A stretch of 63,216 nt of DNA, from assembly GCA_001783695.1 (NCBI GenBank), contig MFNE01000024.1, positions 3,040 through 66,255 on the forward strand, in the 5' to 3' direction. Below are positions 1-9,128 of this stretch, piece by piece (position 1 is the stretch's first letter; each line of letters opens with the position of its first letter). This DNA comes from Candidatus Lambdaproteobacteria bacterium RIFOXYD2_FULL_50_16 (GTDB taxonomy: Bacteria > SAR324 > XYD2-FULL-50-16). Both the position numbers and the translations under genes were made by a program. The notes under the pieces are model-generated. The model did not search any database and was not told the origin of the DNA. It saw only the letters and a program-made list of their open reading frames with translations.

Positions 1-686
1 TCTTCGGCTATTTTTTCAAAGGCCTCGATTGTTTTTATCCAATTCGAAGCCAGATCGCGAAACCGGCCAGGGCGGTAGAGTTTATGAAAGTCCTGGGCTG
101 CTTGATCATAGGCTCTTAATCGCCCTTCTTTGAGTTTGGGGGCGGTTGGTTCAGGTGCAGAGGCTACCGGCGCTGGGGTGGGCTCTGGGGCTGGGGCAGT
201 CGGGGCCATCTTGGGAATCTTTGCCTTGGCTTGGGCCGCTTGCGAAGAATTAGGATAAAGTTCGCCCAAGCGCCGGTAGGCCTCTTTTGCCTGGGCCGGG
301 TCTTTGACTTGCTCATATATCAAAGCAATCTGCAATTGAGCGTCGGGGGCTAGGTCTGCTTTGGGATACTTCTCCACCATCCGGGAATAGTCATAAATCG
401 CCCGCTCTAACCAGCGTGTTTTTTTATTCCACCGGTAATAGGATTGACAAAGCTTGCCCGCGCTGTAGAGGGCGTCTGGGGCTTTGGCATGGTCGCCGTT
501 GAGATCGGCGAAGCCTTCAAAACGCTTGATGGTTTTAACCCAGTTGGTTGCGTTGTCACGGAATTTGCCTGGGCGCAAAAGCCGGTGATAGTCGCCCGCC
601 GCTTGGTCATATTGCTGCTCTAAGCGCCCGGCTAGTAGGAGGCCAGGTGTTAAGAGCAATAATAGGCAAATAACCAACCGCCTCAT
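1..686 (-). CDS. Secreted TPR-like repeat protein, probably N-terminal part of an AmiC-type N-acetylmuramoyl-L-alanine amidase (partial)
   Basis: About 228 residues are visible and the C-terminus lies beyond the left edge. The protein starts with a signal peptide (MRRLVICLLLLL, cleavage near LLLAG). Tetratricopeptide-like helices follow, and a Pro/Ala-rich linker sits at about residues 160-185. An internal duplication is clear: the first helical unit (AGDYHRLLRPGKFRDNATNW) recurs near the window edge (AQDFHKLYRPGRFRDLASNW). Deltaproteobacterial cell-wall amidases carry this kind of N-terminal unit before the catalytic domain, which is the basis for the family guess; the catalytic domain itself is not in view. 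Its ATG overlaps the mutS stop codon (ATGA), so it is translated from the mutS transcript. It could instead be a stand-alone periplasmic TPR protein. Confidence 0.6.
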   Translation of the reverse strand, partial: MRRLVICLLLLLTPGLLLAGRLEQQYDQAAGDYHRLLRPGKFRDNATNWVKTIKRFEGFADLNGDHAKAPDALYSAGKLCQSYYRWNKKTRWLERAIYDYSRMVEKYPKADLAPDAQLQIALIYEQVKDPAQAKEAYRRLGELYPNSSQAAQAKAKIPKMAPTAPAPEPTPAPVASAPEPTAPKLKEGRLRAYDQAAQDFHKLYRPGRFRDLASNWIKTIEAFEKIAE

Positions 687-3304
687 GATAACCTTTTTTG
701 AAGCTGTTCCAAAAAAAACATCGCCTCTATGGGGCTTTTATGGTTTAGGTCAAAGGCCCGGATTTCGTCCGCCCAGGTTGGCTCGGCGAAGCTGATTTGT
801 TGATTAGCCATAGCCGGGCTGGGGCCTTTATCTAACGAATCGGCCAGGTGAACCCGGTCTTCTTCGAGCCCCGCCAAGATAACCTTAGAACGGGTTACCA
901 CCGATTTGGGTAATCCGGCCAGTTGGGCCACTTGAATTCCGTAACTCTGATCGGCCTTGCCTGCAATCACTTTGTGAAAAAACACCATCTTGCCCGCTTC
1001 CTCGCCTACCACCACCTTAGCATTGGTCACCCCAGGATGATTTTCCTCTAAGCTGGTCAACTCACGGTAATGAGTGGCAAACAGGGTCAAGGCCCCTAAT
1101 TGGTGGAGGTGTTCTATAATCGCCCAAGCAAGGCTGATCCCATCGTAAGTACTGGTGCCCCTCCCGATTTCGTCTAGGATAATCAGGCTTTTTTCAGTGG
1201 CATTATTTAAAATCGAAGCCGCCTCGCTCATCTCCACCATAAAGGTGGATTGTCCGCGGGCGAGATTGTCTGAAGCCCCCACACGGGTAAAAATTCGGTC
1301 AAACAGGGGGAGTTCGACCTGTTCGGCAGGGACAAAACTACCCATCTGGGCCATCAAGGCAATCAAGGCGGCTTGGCGCATGTAGGTGGACTTACCCCCC
1401 ATGTTGGGGCCGGTAATAATTAAAATCCATTTACCCTTAGAGTCCAACGCTAATTGGTTGGCCACAAAAGGGTCAGAGCCGAGGTTTTCAATAACCGGAT
1501 GCCGGGCTCCGACTAGATTTAAATATCGATGTTTAGGGTCAGGGTTAAATTGGGGGCGCACATAATTGCGCTCGCGGGCCAATTGGGCGAGGTTGGCAAG
1601 CAGGTCTAGCTTAGCTAGTGTTTTGGCCGTATCCTGTAGCCGTTTGATTTGGCCTAATACCTTTTGGCGAAGTTGGCGGAAAATTTCTAGTTCCAACGCT
1701 TTGGCCTCATCCTCAGCGCTTAGGAGGCTTTCTTCGAGTTCGGTTAATTCCTCGGTTACGTAACGCTCGGAAGACACCAGGGTTTGTTTGCGATGAAAAT
1801 GGGCGGGGACCTGTCCCTTGGCGGCTTTGGAGATTTCGATATAATATCCAAATACCCGGTTATAAGAGACTTTAAGCCCACTGATCCCAGATTCTTTTTT
1901 TTCTTTGGCTTCTAAATTGGCTAAAAGTTGTTTGCCATTTTTAGCTAGGCCTCGCAGTTGGTCTAGCCGTTCATCAAAGCCACTAGCCACAAAACCGCCC
2001 TCTTGGAGTTTAAGGGCAGGTTCGTCAGCGAGTACATGGTTTAAATAGTGGCGGAGGTCCGAAAGACTGTCAAAATTTTGGAATTGGGCGGTTAAACTTT
2101 GGATTTGGAATCGAGGGAGCAGCCCCTTGATTCCTTCTAGGGGGACCAGGGCTTTTTGCAAGCGGACCAAGTCGCCGAGGGATTGCTCGCTTAAGGTAAT
2201 ACGGGCCAAAATGCGTTCGACATCACCCACCTGTCCCAACAAAGTGCGGAGTTGGGCGGCTTCTACAGACTGGTTAAAGAAACATTCCACTCCATCAAGC
2301 CGCGCCTCTAGCCCGGCTCGATCGGTCAAGGGCATCCCCATCCATCGGCGTAACATCCTAGAACCCATAGGGGTTTTGCAGTGGTCCATCAGTTTGATTA
2401 AACTGTGGTCTCCCCCTGTCCCTTGGGATTCAAAGAGTTCTAGGTTGCGCTGGGTCGCCTCGTCTAGGGTCATCGACCGGCCACTAGAAACCCGGCGGAT
2501 GGCCTGGAAGTGCGAGAGCCCACCCTGCTGGGTTTGTTTAAGGTAGCCAAACAGGGCCCCGGCTGCCCCAATCGCTTGCTCTAAACCGGCCAGCCCAAAG
2601 CCGTCGAGACTCAATACCCCAAAGTGTTGGGTAAGCTGCTTTTTGGCTCCTTCCAGGTCAAACTGATGGGGGCTGTAGGGCTCTAGATGGGGTAGAGGCT
2701 GGGTCAAGCGGTTTAACATGGCCCGGTAAGGGTCTTCGCCTTTTGAGGTTGGATAAAGCACCTCGCGAGGCCGGTAGAATGCAAATCGCTCCAAAAAGGC
2801 TTGGCCACCGCCCTTGACCTCGATTTGGTCTAATTCCAATTCGCCCGTGGTGAGGTCGGCCAAGGCGAGGCCCAGGGTATGTTTTTTGGGGTCTAGCAAA
2901 AGGGAGAGAAGGTAATGGTTTTTTCCAGGCTCTAAAAGGTCTTCGGCTAAGACCGTCCCTGGTGTGATCACCCGGACCACTTGGCGTTTGACCAGTCCCT
3001 TGGCTAGGGCTGGATTTTCCATCTGTTCGCAGATGGCCACTTTTAGGCCAGCTTGGCTTAATTTATTGACATAGCCTTCCCACGCATGGACCGGCACCCC
3101 ACACATAGGCAAGGCGTTTTCTTGGTTTTTGTTGCGACTGGTTAGCTGGATTTGTAAAATTTTCGAAGCGGTAACCGCGTCTTCGCCAAACATCTCGTAA
3201 AAGTCACCCATGCGGTAAAACAAGATGGCGTCGCCATGATGTTTTTTCTGCTCATAAAACTGTTCGAGCATGGGGGTCAATTTGGCCGAAGTGGTCTCGG
3301 TCAT
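683..3304 (-). CDS. mutS: DNA mismatch repair protein MutS
   Basis: MutS scans DNA for mispairs and small loops and recruits MutL using ATP. The 873-residue length is normal for the family. The N-terminal mismatch-recognition domain has the Phe-x-Glu wedge at residues 35-37 (GDFYEMF). Connector, lever and clamp regions follow. The C-terminal ABC-type ATPase has the Walker A motif GPNMGGKST near residue 630, the signature region around residue 680, and Walker B LIILDEIGRG near residue 708. It starts 3 bases after a small upstream gene, and its stop overlaps the start of the amidase-like gene, so three genes form one transcription unit. No mutL is present in the window. Confidence 0.98.
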   Translation of the reverse strand: MTETTSAKLTPMLEQFYEQKKHHGDAILFYRMGDFYEMFGEDAVTASKILQIQLTSRNKNQENALPMCGVPVHAWEGYVNKLSQAGLKVAICEQMENPALAKGLVKRQVVRVITPGTVLAEDLLEPGKNHYLLSLLLDPKKHTLGLALADLTTGELELDQIEVKGGGQAFLERFAFYRPREVLYPTSKGEDPYRAMLNRLTQPLPHLEPYSPHQFDLEGAKKQLTQHFGVLSLDGFGLAGLEQAIGAAGALFGYLKQTQQGGLSHFQAIRRVSSGRSMTLDEATQRNLELFESQGTGGDHSLIKLMDHCKTPMGSRMLRRWMGMPLTDRAGLEARLDGVECFFNQSVEAAQLRTLLGQVGDVERILARITLSEQSLGDLVRLQKALVPLEGIKGLLPRFQIQSLTAQFQNFDSLSDLRHYLNHVLADEPALKLQEGGFVASGFDERLDQLRGLAKNGKQLLANLEAKEKKESGISGLKVSYNRVFGYYIEISKAAKGQVPAHFHRKQTLVSSERYVTEELTELEESLLSAEDEAKALELEIFRQLRQKVLGQIKRLQDTAKTLAKLDLLANLAQLARERNYVRPQFNPDPKHRYLNLVGARHPVIENLGSDPFVANQLALDSKGKWILIITGPNMGGKSTYMRQAALIALMAQMGSFVPAEQVELPLFDRIFTRVGASDNLARGQSTFMVEMSEAASILNNATEKSLIILDEIGRGTSTYDGISLAWAIIEHLHQLGALTLFATHYRELTSLEENHPGVTNAKVVVGEEAGKMVFFHKVIAGKADQSYGIQVAQLAGLPKSVVTRSKVILAGLEEDRVHLADSLDKGPSPAMANQQISFAEPTWADEIRAFDLNHKSPIEAMFFLEQLQKRLS

Positions 3305-3307
3305 CGG

Positions 3308-3511
3308 TTAATCGATGTAGGTGGTCTTTTCGGTGCGGATGGTTAGCTCCTTGTCCAGGGCAAAAAGCCGTCCGTTGTCTTTAAGCTCGTTGGCTTCAAC
3401 CCGTCGGTCCAACTCATCTTGATCCAAAATCTCCCATTGGGCGTAATTTTCCCCAGAGGGAACCAAATAGAGGTATTTGGACGGTTTTTTTTTGCCGAGA
3501 TTAAACTTCAT
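3308..3511 (-). CDS. Small conserved-looking hypothetical protein upstream of mutS
   Basis: A 67-residue, charged, soluble protein (MKFNLGKKKPSKYLYLVPSG at the N-terminus) with no signal peptide or membrane segment. The family is not recognised. An in-frame ATG six bases further upstream would add two residues, but the AGGGG Shine-Dalgarno sequence touches that codon and is correctly spaced (6 bases) from the internal ATG, so the shorter start is preferred. Only 3 bases separate it from mutS, which argues for a real co-transcribed gene. Nothing in the sequence shows whether it acts in repair. Confidence 0.7.
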   Translation of the reverse strand: MKFNLGKKKPSKYLYLVPSGENYAQWEILDQDELDRRVEANELKDNGRLFALDKELTIRTEKTTYID

Positions 3512-3614
3512 GGTCATCCCCTAAATAAATTTGATGCTAACCGATGCCCTCGCTAAAATCCAGCCCCAAAAGGGGTCCTCGCTTTGGGTTTGTTCGGGAA
3601 AAACAGGTACAAAT

Positions 3615-3663
3615 AAGGGGCGTTAGCTATAAAAAGAGTGGTACCCACTCTGGTCTGCCCCTT
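3615..3663. repeat. Nested inverted repeat upstream of the mutS operon
   Basis: An outer pair AAGGGGC/GCCCCTT (3615-3621 and 3657-3663) encloses a perfect inner hairpin AGAGTGG-TAC-CCACTCT (3635-3651). There is no T-run, so it is not a simple terminator. It could be a structured RNA or a double operator for the minus-strand mutS operon. Confidence 0.5.
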
Positions 3664-3737
3664 AGTCGGTTGCGCCTAAATACCGGCGTTAAAAGCAGTG
3701 GGGATAAAATCGAGAGAACCTAACATGCCCACAAACA

Positions 3738-3773
3738 AAAAAGGGCGGATTAACTTAATAACCCGCCCTTTTT
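3738..3773 (-). terminator. Rho-independent terminator downstream of nrdJ
   Basis: The stem AAAAAGGGCGG/CCGCCCTTTTT (3738-3748 and 3763-3773) has a 14-base loop and ends in a T-run in either direction. It lies 21 bases after the nrdJ stop on the minus strand. Confidence 0.85.
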
Positions 3774-3794
3774 CCCCATCCCTGGTCCCTAAAC

Positions 3795-6674
3795 CTAGCT
3801 ACAGCCTTGGCTGCTGCCGCAGGTGATACAGACGTAGCAAGTGCCGGTTCGCAAGAAATCAATGCCGCCACACTCGCCACAAGGGGATAAGTGGTCGCTA
3901 GTTTTCTCGGATTCGATGGACTTGACTGCCTGCACCTTCACCGGTTGCGCGGTAACGATGTTGTTGATACTAGCCGTCGGATTGTCACCAGGTTTAACAT
4001 GTAAAAAATCGGTCCGCCCTAGATATTGAAAGCCTAAAACCCTAAAGATCGCATCGATCAAACTGGTGGCGTTTTTCAAATAGGGGTGACCCTCGACCCG
4101 TCCATGAGGCTCGAACTTAGTAAAGGCAAAGCGGTCCACTAACTTCTCTAAAGGCACCCCATGCTGGAGCGAGAAGGAGATGGAAATAGCAAACTGGTTC
4201 ATTAAAGCCCGCACGGTCGAACCCTCTTTGTAGCCTAGATCCACAAAAATTTCGCCTAGACTGCCATCTTCGTTTTCCCCAGAGCGCAAAAAGACCTTGG
4301 TCCCGGCAACCTTAAATTCCCAGGTCCGACCATTGCGGCAACCGGGAAGTTTTTTCGAGTGCCCCCAATCCAAGGCTTTCGCTTGGGTTTTTTCGCTCAA
4401 ACGCTCTTGGAGTTGGGCCAGTTCGGTTTTAAGGAAGTCGATGGTCTGTTGGGTTTGGGTGTCTTCTTTATCGGGACTGGTGGTCAGAGGCTGGCTGCCT
4501 TTGGAACCATCGCGATAAATGGCCACAGCCTTAAGCCCCAATTTCCAAGACTCAAGATAAACATCTTTGATCTCGTCCACCGTTGCCTCTTTGGGCATGT
4601 TGATGGTTTTGGAGATAGCGCCCGACAAAAAGGGCTGGGTAGCGGCCATCATCTTGATATGGCCCATCGGCGCAATTGAGCGACTGCCTGAACCTGAAGG
4701 CATGGCGCAGTCGAAGATCGATAAATGTTCGGCCTTAAGACCTGGCGCCCCTTCGATGGTGGTTTCCTTTTCGATGTAGTCAGTAATCGCCTTGATCTGG
4801 CTGGCCGAATAACCGAGTTTATTTAAAACCGCAGGAACCGACTGGTTCACCATGGGGATTACCCCGCCGCCAGCAAGCTTCTTCCACATCACCAAACTAT
4901 AAGCAGGCTCAACCCCCGTCGTGGCGCAGTCCATCAAGAGCCCGATGGTCCCAGTAGGGGCTAAAACCGACACTTGAGCGTTTCTAAAGCCAAAGCGGGC
5001 ACCCTTGTCTAAAACCCGGTCCCAAACGCCCACAGCGGCTTTGTGGAGTTCCATAATCACTTTATGCCCTTCGACAAAATATTCCTTTTTGTCTAGGTAG
5101 CTCCGGTGCTGAGCCATCACGTCCATCATCGAAGCCGCATTAACTGGGTGCCCTTCGAAGGGACCCATGGCACTGGCCATGTCAGCAGATAACTCGTAAG
5201 CCGAACCGGTCATCAGAGCGGTCACCAACCCAGCCAAGGCTCGACCTTCGTTAGAGTCATACGCATGCCCAGCCATCATCAAAAGGGTGCCCAGGTTGGC
5301 GTATCCCAAGCCCAACGGCCTAAAGTCATGGCTGTTTTTGGCGATTTTTTTGGTTGGGTAGCTGGAGAGATCAACTAAAATCTCTTGGGCCAACAAGAAG
5401 ACCTTACAGGCCTTGGTGAAGGCTTCTACGTTAAACTGACCGTCTTGGTAAAACTTGACCAAATTCAGGCTAGAGAGGTTGCAGGCCGAGTCGTCGATAA
5501 ACATAAACTCGCTGCAAGGATTCGAAGCCCGAATCGGCGCGGTCTGTGGGCAGGTGTGCCAGTCGTTGATGGTGGTTTCAAACTGGACGCCTGGATCGGC
5601 ACAACGCCAAGCGGCTTCACTGATCTTTTTAAAGAGGAAGCGAGCCTTGTGGGTCTCGTAAACCTCGCCGGTCACCCGGTTGATGGTTTGCCAGTCGCTG
5701 TCTTGCTCGACCGCTTCCATAAAGGCGTCTGAGAGCCGAATCGAGTTATTGGAGTTTTGCCCAGCTACGGTGGCGTAGGCCTCGCCGTTGAAGTCTGAAT
5801 CGTACCCGGCCTGGATTAGGGCCATGGCTTTTTCTTCTTCTTTAACTTTCCAGTCAATAAAGTTGAGCACCTCTGGATGGTCGATATCCAAGCAGCGCAT
5901 TACCGCCGCCCGCCTGGTGGTGCCGCCCGATTTAATCGCGCCGGCAGCCGCATCTAAAACCTTCAAGAAGGACAACAAGCCCGAACTCTGCCCGCCGCCT
6001 GATAGTTTCTCGTTGCCACCCCTAAGTTTGCTCATGTTCGAGCCGGTGCCGCTGCCGTATTTAAAGAGGCGGGCCTCGTTGCTGGCTAATTCAAAGATGC
6101 TGGCTAGATCGTCTTCAACACTTTGAATAAAGCAAGCACTGCCTTGAGGGCGCTCATATTGGTTGTGGATCTTTAGAAAATGATCCCCTTTATCCCATGC
6201 GTAGTTTTCGCCGTTGCCTTTGATGCCGTATTCGTGGTGAAGCCCCACGTTAAACCACACGGGGCTGTTAAAGGCCCCATATTGGTGGAGTAGTAGCCAC
6301 TTGAGGTCGTTTTCATAGTGGGTGGCGTCCGCCTGGGAGGCGAAGTAACCCTCGCTTAAACCCCTTTCGGTGATTGTATGAGCGACTCGGTGGATCAGTT
6401 GGGTAACCGAAAACTCGTGACCCCGATCATTAGGCACTCCAGCCTTGCGGAAATATTTGCTGGCCACGATGTCCGTGGCCAACTGACTCCAATCCTTGGG
6501 GATTTCCACGTCTTTCATCTCAAAGACGGTGCCCCCTTTGGCCGAAGAGATTTTAGAAAGCCTACGCTCCCACTCGACCGTAGCCCAAACGTTATGGACC
6601 GTTTCAGTCGGATGAAAAAAGTAAGGTTCGAAGTGAAGGCTCTTTTTTTCGGTTTCGATTCGTTGCTGATTCAT
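3795..6674 (-). CDS. nrdJ: Adenosylcobalamin-dependent (class II) ribonucleotide reductase
   Basis: Reduces ribonucleotides to deoxyribonucleotides with a B12-generated thiyl radical and needs no oxygen. The 959-residue protein has the ribonucleotide reductase barrel with the core motif NPCSEFMFIDDSACNLSSLN near residue 385. It has glycine-rich substrate-binding segments (APTGTIG, and MPSGSGSRS in the class II region). A Cys-rich tail (CGECGG...CYVCITCG) is typical of the long vitamin B12-dependent form and carries the redox cysteines. It is monocistronic, with a terminator after it and a 358-base leader before it. No nrdAB or nrdDG is in the window. No obvious cobalamin riboswitch was found upstream. 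Confidence 0.95.
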   Translation of the reverse strand: MNQQRIETEKKSLHFEPYFFHPTETVHNVWATVEWERRLSKISSAKGGTVFEMKDVEIPKDWSQLATDIVASKYFRKAGVPNDRGHEFSVTQLIHRVAHTITERGLSEGYFASQADATHYENDLKWLLLHQYGAFNSPVWFNVGLHHEYGIKGNGENYAWDKGDHFLKIHNQYERPQGSACFIQSVEDDLASIFELASNEARLFKYGSGTGSNMSKLRGGNEKLSGGGQSSGLLSFLKVLDAAAGAIKSGGTTRRAAVMRCLDIDHPEVLNFIDWKVKEEEKAMALIQAGYDSDFNGEAYATVAGQNSNNSIRLSDAFMEAVEQDSDWQTINRVTGEVYETHKARFLFKKISEAAWRCADPGVQFETTINDWHTCPQTAPIRASNPCSEFMFIDDSACNLSSLNLVKFYQDGQFNVEAFTKACKVFLLAQEILVDLSSYPTKKIAKNSHDFRPLGLGYANLGTLLMMAGHAYDSNEGRALAGLVTALMTGSAYELSADMASAMGPFEGHPVNAASMMDVMAQHRSYLDKKEYFVEGHKVIMELHKAAVGVWDRVLDKGARFGFRNAQVSVLAPTGTIGLLMDCATTGVEPAYSLVMWKKLAGGGVIPMVNQSVPAVLNKLGYSASQIKAITDYIEKETTIEGAPGLKAEHLSIFDCAMPSGSGSRSIAPMGHIKMMAATQPFLSGAISKTINMPKEATVDEIKDVYLESWKLGLKAVAIYRDGSKGSQPLTTSPDKEDTQTQQTIDFLKTELAQLQERLSEKTQAKALDWGHSKKLPGCRNGRTWEFKVAGTKVFLRSGENEDGSLGEIFVDLGYKEGSTVRALMNQFAISISFSLQHGVPLEKLVDRFAFTKFEPHGRVEGHPYLKNATSLIDAIFRVLGFQYLGRTDFLHVKPGDNPTASINNIVTAQPVKVQAVKSIESEKTSDHLSPCGECGGIDFLRTGTCYVCITCGSSQGCS

Positions 6675-7032
6675 CCTAAAGTTCCCAATCCGTTCAATCC
6701 GTTAAATGGTAATGGTTTGATATTTATTAATAACAGCCCCAGCATTTTGTGTGATTTGGTTTACACCAAAGAGCAGTGGGCGGATTTGGATTATGGGGAA
6801 AGCTTTCCTCTTTGCCCAGAAAAAATTTAGGAAAAATGGGTCAAATTTCTAAGCCCAACATCCTCGGGGCTTTACGGATACCGATGGGTATATGACAATA
6901 AAAACAAATGAATATAGCTATCTCCTTTATCCTTGGGGATCGGCGACGAGGTGGGGTAAAGGGTTAGAAAACAAGGGTTTCAAAGTGGGTTTTTTTAGAC
7001 TTTTTTGGCTCAAGACTGTAAGTGTTGCTTTT
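6675..7032. other. 358-base intergenic region upstream of nrdJ
   Basis: No supported gene is present. The region is AT-rich with long A and T runs. It holds a 6-base inverted repeat TTTGGT-TTAC-ACCAAA (6755-6770) and, just before the nrdJ start, a direct repeat on the minus strand (AACGGATTG twice in tandem around 6690-6710). A weak stem AAGCCC/GGGCTT occurs near 6850. No NrdR-type box (ACACNATATATNGTGT-like) or B12-box core was recognised. The nrdJ promoter is presumably here, but no strong -35/-10 pair stands out. Confidence 0.5.
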
Positions 7033-8052
7033 TTATAAATTTTCGAAGGTTTCCATTTTTTGCCAACCCAACCGCCGACCTTGGGCGTGCGGTCCGCTTT
7101 CGGTAAAAATTTCTCGCCAACCGAAAGGGCGAGGCCCCGGCCCAGACATCGAAAGTAAGCCCGGCTGGCCCAGTTTGGCGCTCCACTCTAAAGCCAGGCG
7201 GCCCATGGTGAGCCGGGGGTTGATTTCGCCTAGGTATAAACGCTCTGTGGTTTCTAAGATATCAATCCCCAAAGGACCTAGGTAGCCTTCTTTAAATACC
7301 TTTTGGGCTAGTGCCAACGCGGTGGGCTCCAGGGGGGCGAGGTGCCCGCCCATAGGCCCAGCCCAGTTGCCTAAATGGGCCCCTTGGCGGGTGGTAAAAA
7401 GCTTAGTTCCTCCGAGAAATCTTGGGCCCTCTGGTTCCAACTCAAATTGCAAACTCCATTCGGCTTTGAGATCAAGCTGCTTCTCTAAAATCAGCCCCTC
7501 CTTGGCCCAGCGGAACCAAGCTTTGGGGGGCGGGCCTCCTAAATAAATCGCCGAAAGTCGTCCGCTACTGCCTAAGGGGTGCTTGACCCGGGTGGGTCCC
7601 CAATCTTGATAGGCTTGGGCCAAAGCCTCGGGCAAAGTTTCGGGGCCAGAGACCAAGTGGCAGGGCGGTGCTAAGGGGTGGGGGCGATCAAAGGTTTTAG
7701 AGAATAATTTTTTATAGGTTAAATCAACTGGACGCCCAGCCAATTTAAGTGCTCTAGGGCTCCAGCCCCAAGGGCAGATAGCGCCTGAATAAGGGCCAAG
7801 GTCTAGGGTCACGCGATTGGTGGGGCCTCCTTGTACCGGCCAGAGTTCGGGGACAAAACCTAAAATTTCGGCAAATTCGGTAGAAAACTGGGGGTGCCCA
7901 TAGACCGCCAATCGGTCGCCCGGTTGCATCAAGGGCCACAAGATGGGCGCCTGTGCGTTGAGAACCGCCCAAGGACTTTGGGGGTTCGCGACTTGGGCTG
8001 GGTCATTGGCCCATTCAAATTCGCAGTCGTAGTTAAAAAGAAAAAGGGTCAC
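7033..8052 (-). CDS. ATP-grasp fold enzyme
   Basis: The 339-residue protein has ATP-grasp features in the expected order: a nucleotide-binding lysine region (RVKHPLGSSGR, about residue 155), a hinge (LILEKQLDLKAEWSL), and the metal-binding end GPLGIDILET...LGEINPRLTMG near residues 255-280. ATP-grasp enzymes join a carboxylate to an amine, thiol or hydroxyl. The substrate cannot be read from the sequence. The start is GTG and overlaps the stop of the upstream glycosyltransferase (GTGA), so the two are translationally coupled, which hints at a role in surface sugar or peptide modification. Another ATP-grasp use, such as a peptide ligase, is equally possible. Confidence 0.7.
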   Translation of the reverse strand: MTLFLFNYDCEFEWANDPAQVANPQSPWAVLNAQAPILWPLMQPGDRLAVYGHPQFSTEFAEILGFVPELWPVQGGPTNRVTLDLGPYSGAICPWGWSPRALKLAGRPVDLTYKKLFSKTFDRPHPLAPPCHLVSGPETLPEALAQAYQDWGPTRVKHPLGSSGRLSAIYLGGPPPKAWFRWAKEGLILEKQLDLKAEWSLQFELEPEGPRFLGGTKLFTTRQGAHLGNWAGPMGGHLAPLEPTALALAQKVFKEGYLGPLGIDILETTERLYLGEINPRLTMGRLALEWSAKLGQPGLLSMSGPGPRPFGWREIFTESGPHAQGRRLGWQKMETFENL

Positions 8053-9128
8053 AAGGCCAAAGGATTAGGTCTGATCTGCCGCTTGACCGCCTTGAACGCG
8101 GCTTCGACCGAAATTTTACCCATACAGTCTTTATCAGGGCAGACCTCCCCGATACATTTATAGGCTTGTTTACATTCGACCGGCGGACTAAGCACCTCGC
8201 CGTCTGCTAAGAAGGGGGCCCAGCGGGTTGCCGACTGCACCCTAATGGGGGGATAAAAGGAGATGATTGGGCATAGAGCCGCGTTGGCCACATGAGTGGG
8301 TCCCGTGCTGCCGCCAATATAAAGCCTAGCATAGCGGAAAAGCAGGGCTAATTGGCGGAGTTCTAATTGCCCAGAGAGGTCAATCAACTTGGCTTCTTGT
8401 GGGAGCCCAAGCGACATCTGGCGTCCCAACTCGATCTCCCCCTTACCATTGCCAGTTAGGACTACTTGATACCCCGCGGCTAAAAGCTCGGAGAGCAAAC
8501 CCCGGTAGTGATCAAAGGGCCAGTTGAGCGCAGAGTCATGCATACCTGCATGAAGCGCGATAAAGCCCATGCCTCGATCTAGTTTGGGGGCCAGCTTAGC
8601 TAGATCGGCCAGAAACCGAGTTTCTTCGGTTTGGCTAAATTCCAGTTTCGGCCTAGGGGGCTCCCCTTGCCAGTTAAATACCTGCAACAGGTCCAGGTTA
8701 TATTGGGCCTCGCTTTTAATAGAGCGGCTGCGTTTTTGCAAAACCGGGTGGGTTAGGTGAAATAACCGGGAGGGCTTTGATAAAGGGCCAATCCGTACGG
8801 GAATGTTATTGAGTTGGGGCACCAACCGCATCCCCGCCTCATCGTTTACTAAGACCAACAGGGCGTCAAATTTTTGAGTGTTTAACTCGGCCACTAAACG
8901 GGCCTCTAAGGTCTCGTGATAAGCGATGGACGATGCGATATGGGGGAGGTTTTGTAAAAGCGGAAGGTTGATCCCCCGGCAGAGTACATGGACTTCCATG
9001 CCCAATTGGTTGCCTAATACTTCGAAAACAGGCAGGCTCAACACGAAATCGCCGATTCGATCGGTTCGGCAGACCAGGATTTTTTTTGGTCTTTTTTTAA
9101 GCTTTCTAAAAATAAGTGTCCGCTTCAT
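8049..9128 (-). CDS. Glycosyltransferase family 9 (heptosyltransferase-type)
   Basis: A GT-B enzyme of the ADP-heptose:LPS heptosyltransferase family, which adds heptose to the lipopolysaccharide core at the inner membrane. The N-terminal motif CRTDRIGDFVLSLPV (residues 20-34) and the C-terminal donor-site segment GGSTGPTHVANAAL are diagnostic. The usual Asp of the D-S-G/A-P-x-H motif reads as S-T-G-P-T-H here. A Cys-rich tail (CKQAYKCIGEVCPDKDC) matches the tail of this family. The chosen ATG lies in a CATG that also holds the start of the divergent GT9 gene; an in-frame ATG 15 bases upstream (9143) is an alternative. The downstream ATP-grasp gene overlaps by 4 bases. Confidence 0.88.
   Translation of the reverse strand: MKRTLIFRKLKKRPKKILVCRTDRIGDFVLSLPVFEVLGNQLGMEVHVLCRGINLPLLQNLPHIASSIAYHETLEARLVAELNTQKFDALLVLVNDEAGMRLVPQLNNIPVRIGPLSKPSRLFHLTHPVLQKRSRSIKSEAQYNLDLLQVFNWQGEPPRPKLEFSQTEETRFLADLAKLAPKLDRGMGFIALHAGMHDSALNWPFDHYRGLLSELLAAGYQVVLTGNGKGEIELGRQMSLGLPQEAKLIDLSGQLELRQLALLFRYARLYIGGSTGPTHVANAALCPIISFYPPIRVQSATRWAPFLADGEVLSPPVECKQAYKCIGEVCPDKDCMGKISVEAAFKAVKRQIRPNPLAL

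Noticed and set aside
6675-7032. Cobalamin riboswitch or NrdR box upstream of nrdJ
   Set aside because: The B12-box core and the ACACNATATATNGTGT pattern were looked for and not found; only a short TTTGGT/ACCAAA repeat is present.
8926-9126. Long upstream extension of the plus-strand GT9 gene
   Set aside because: It lies inside the opposite GT9 gene and the family N-terminus begins near 9127.
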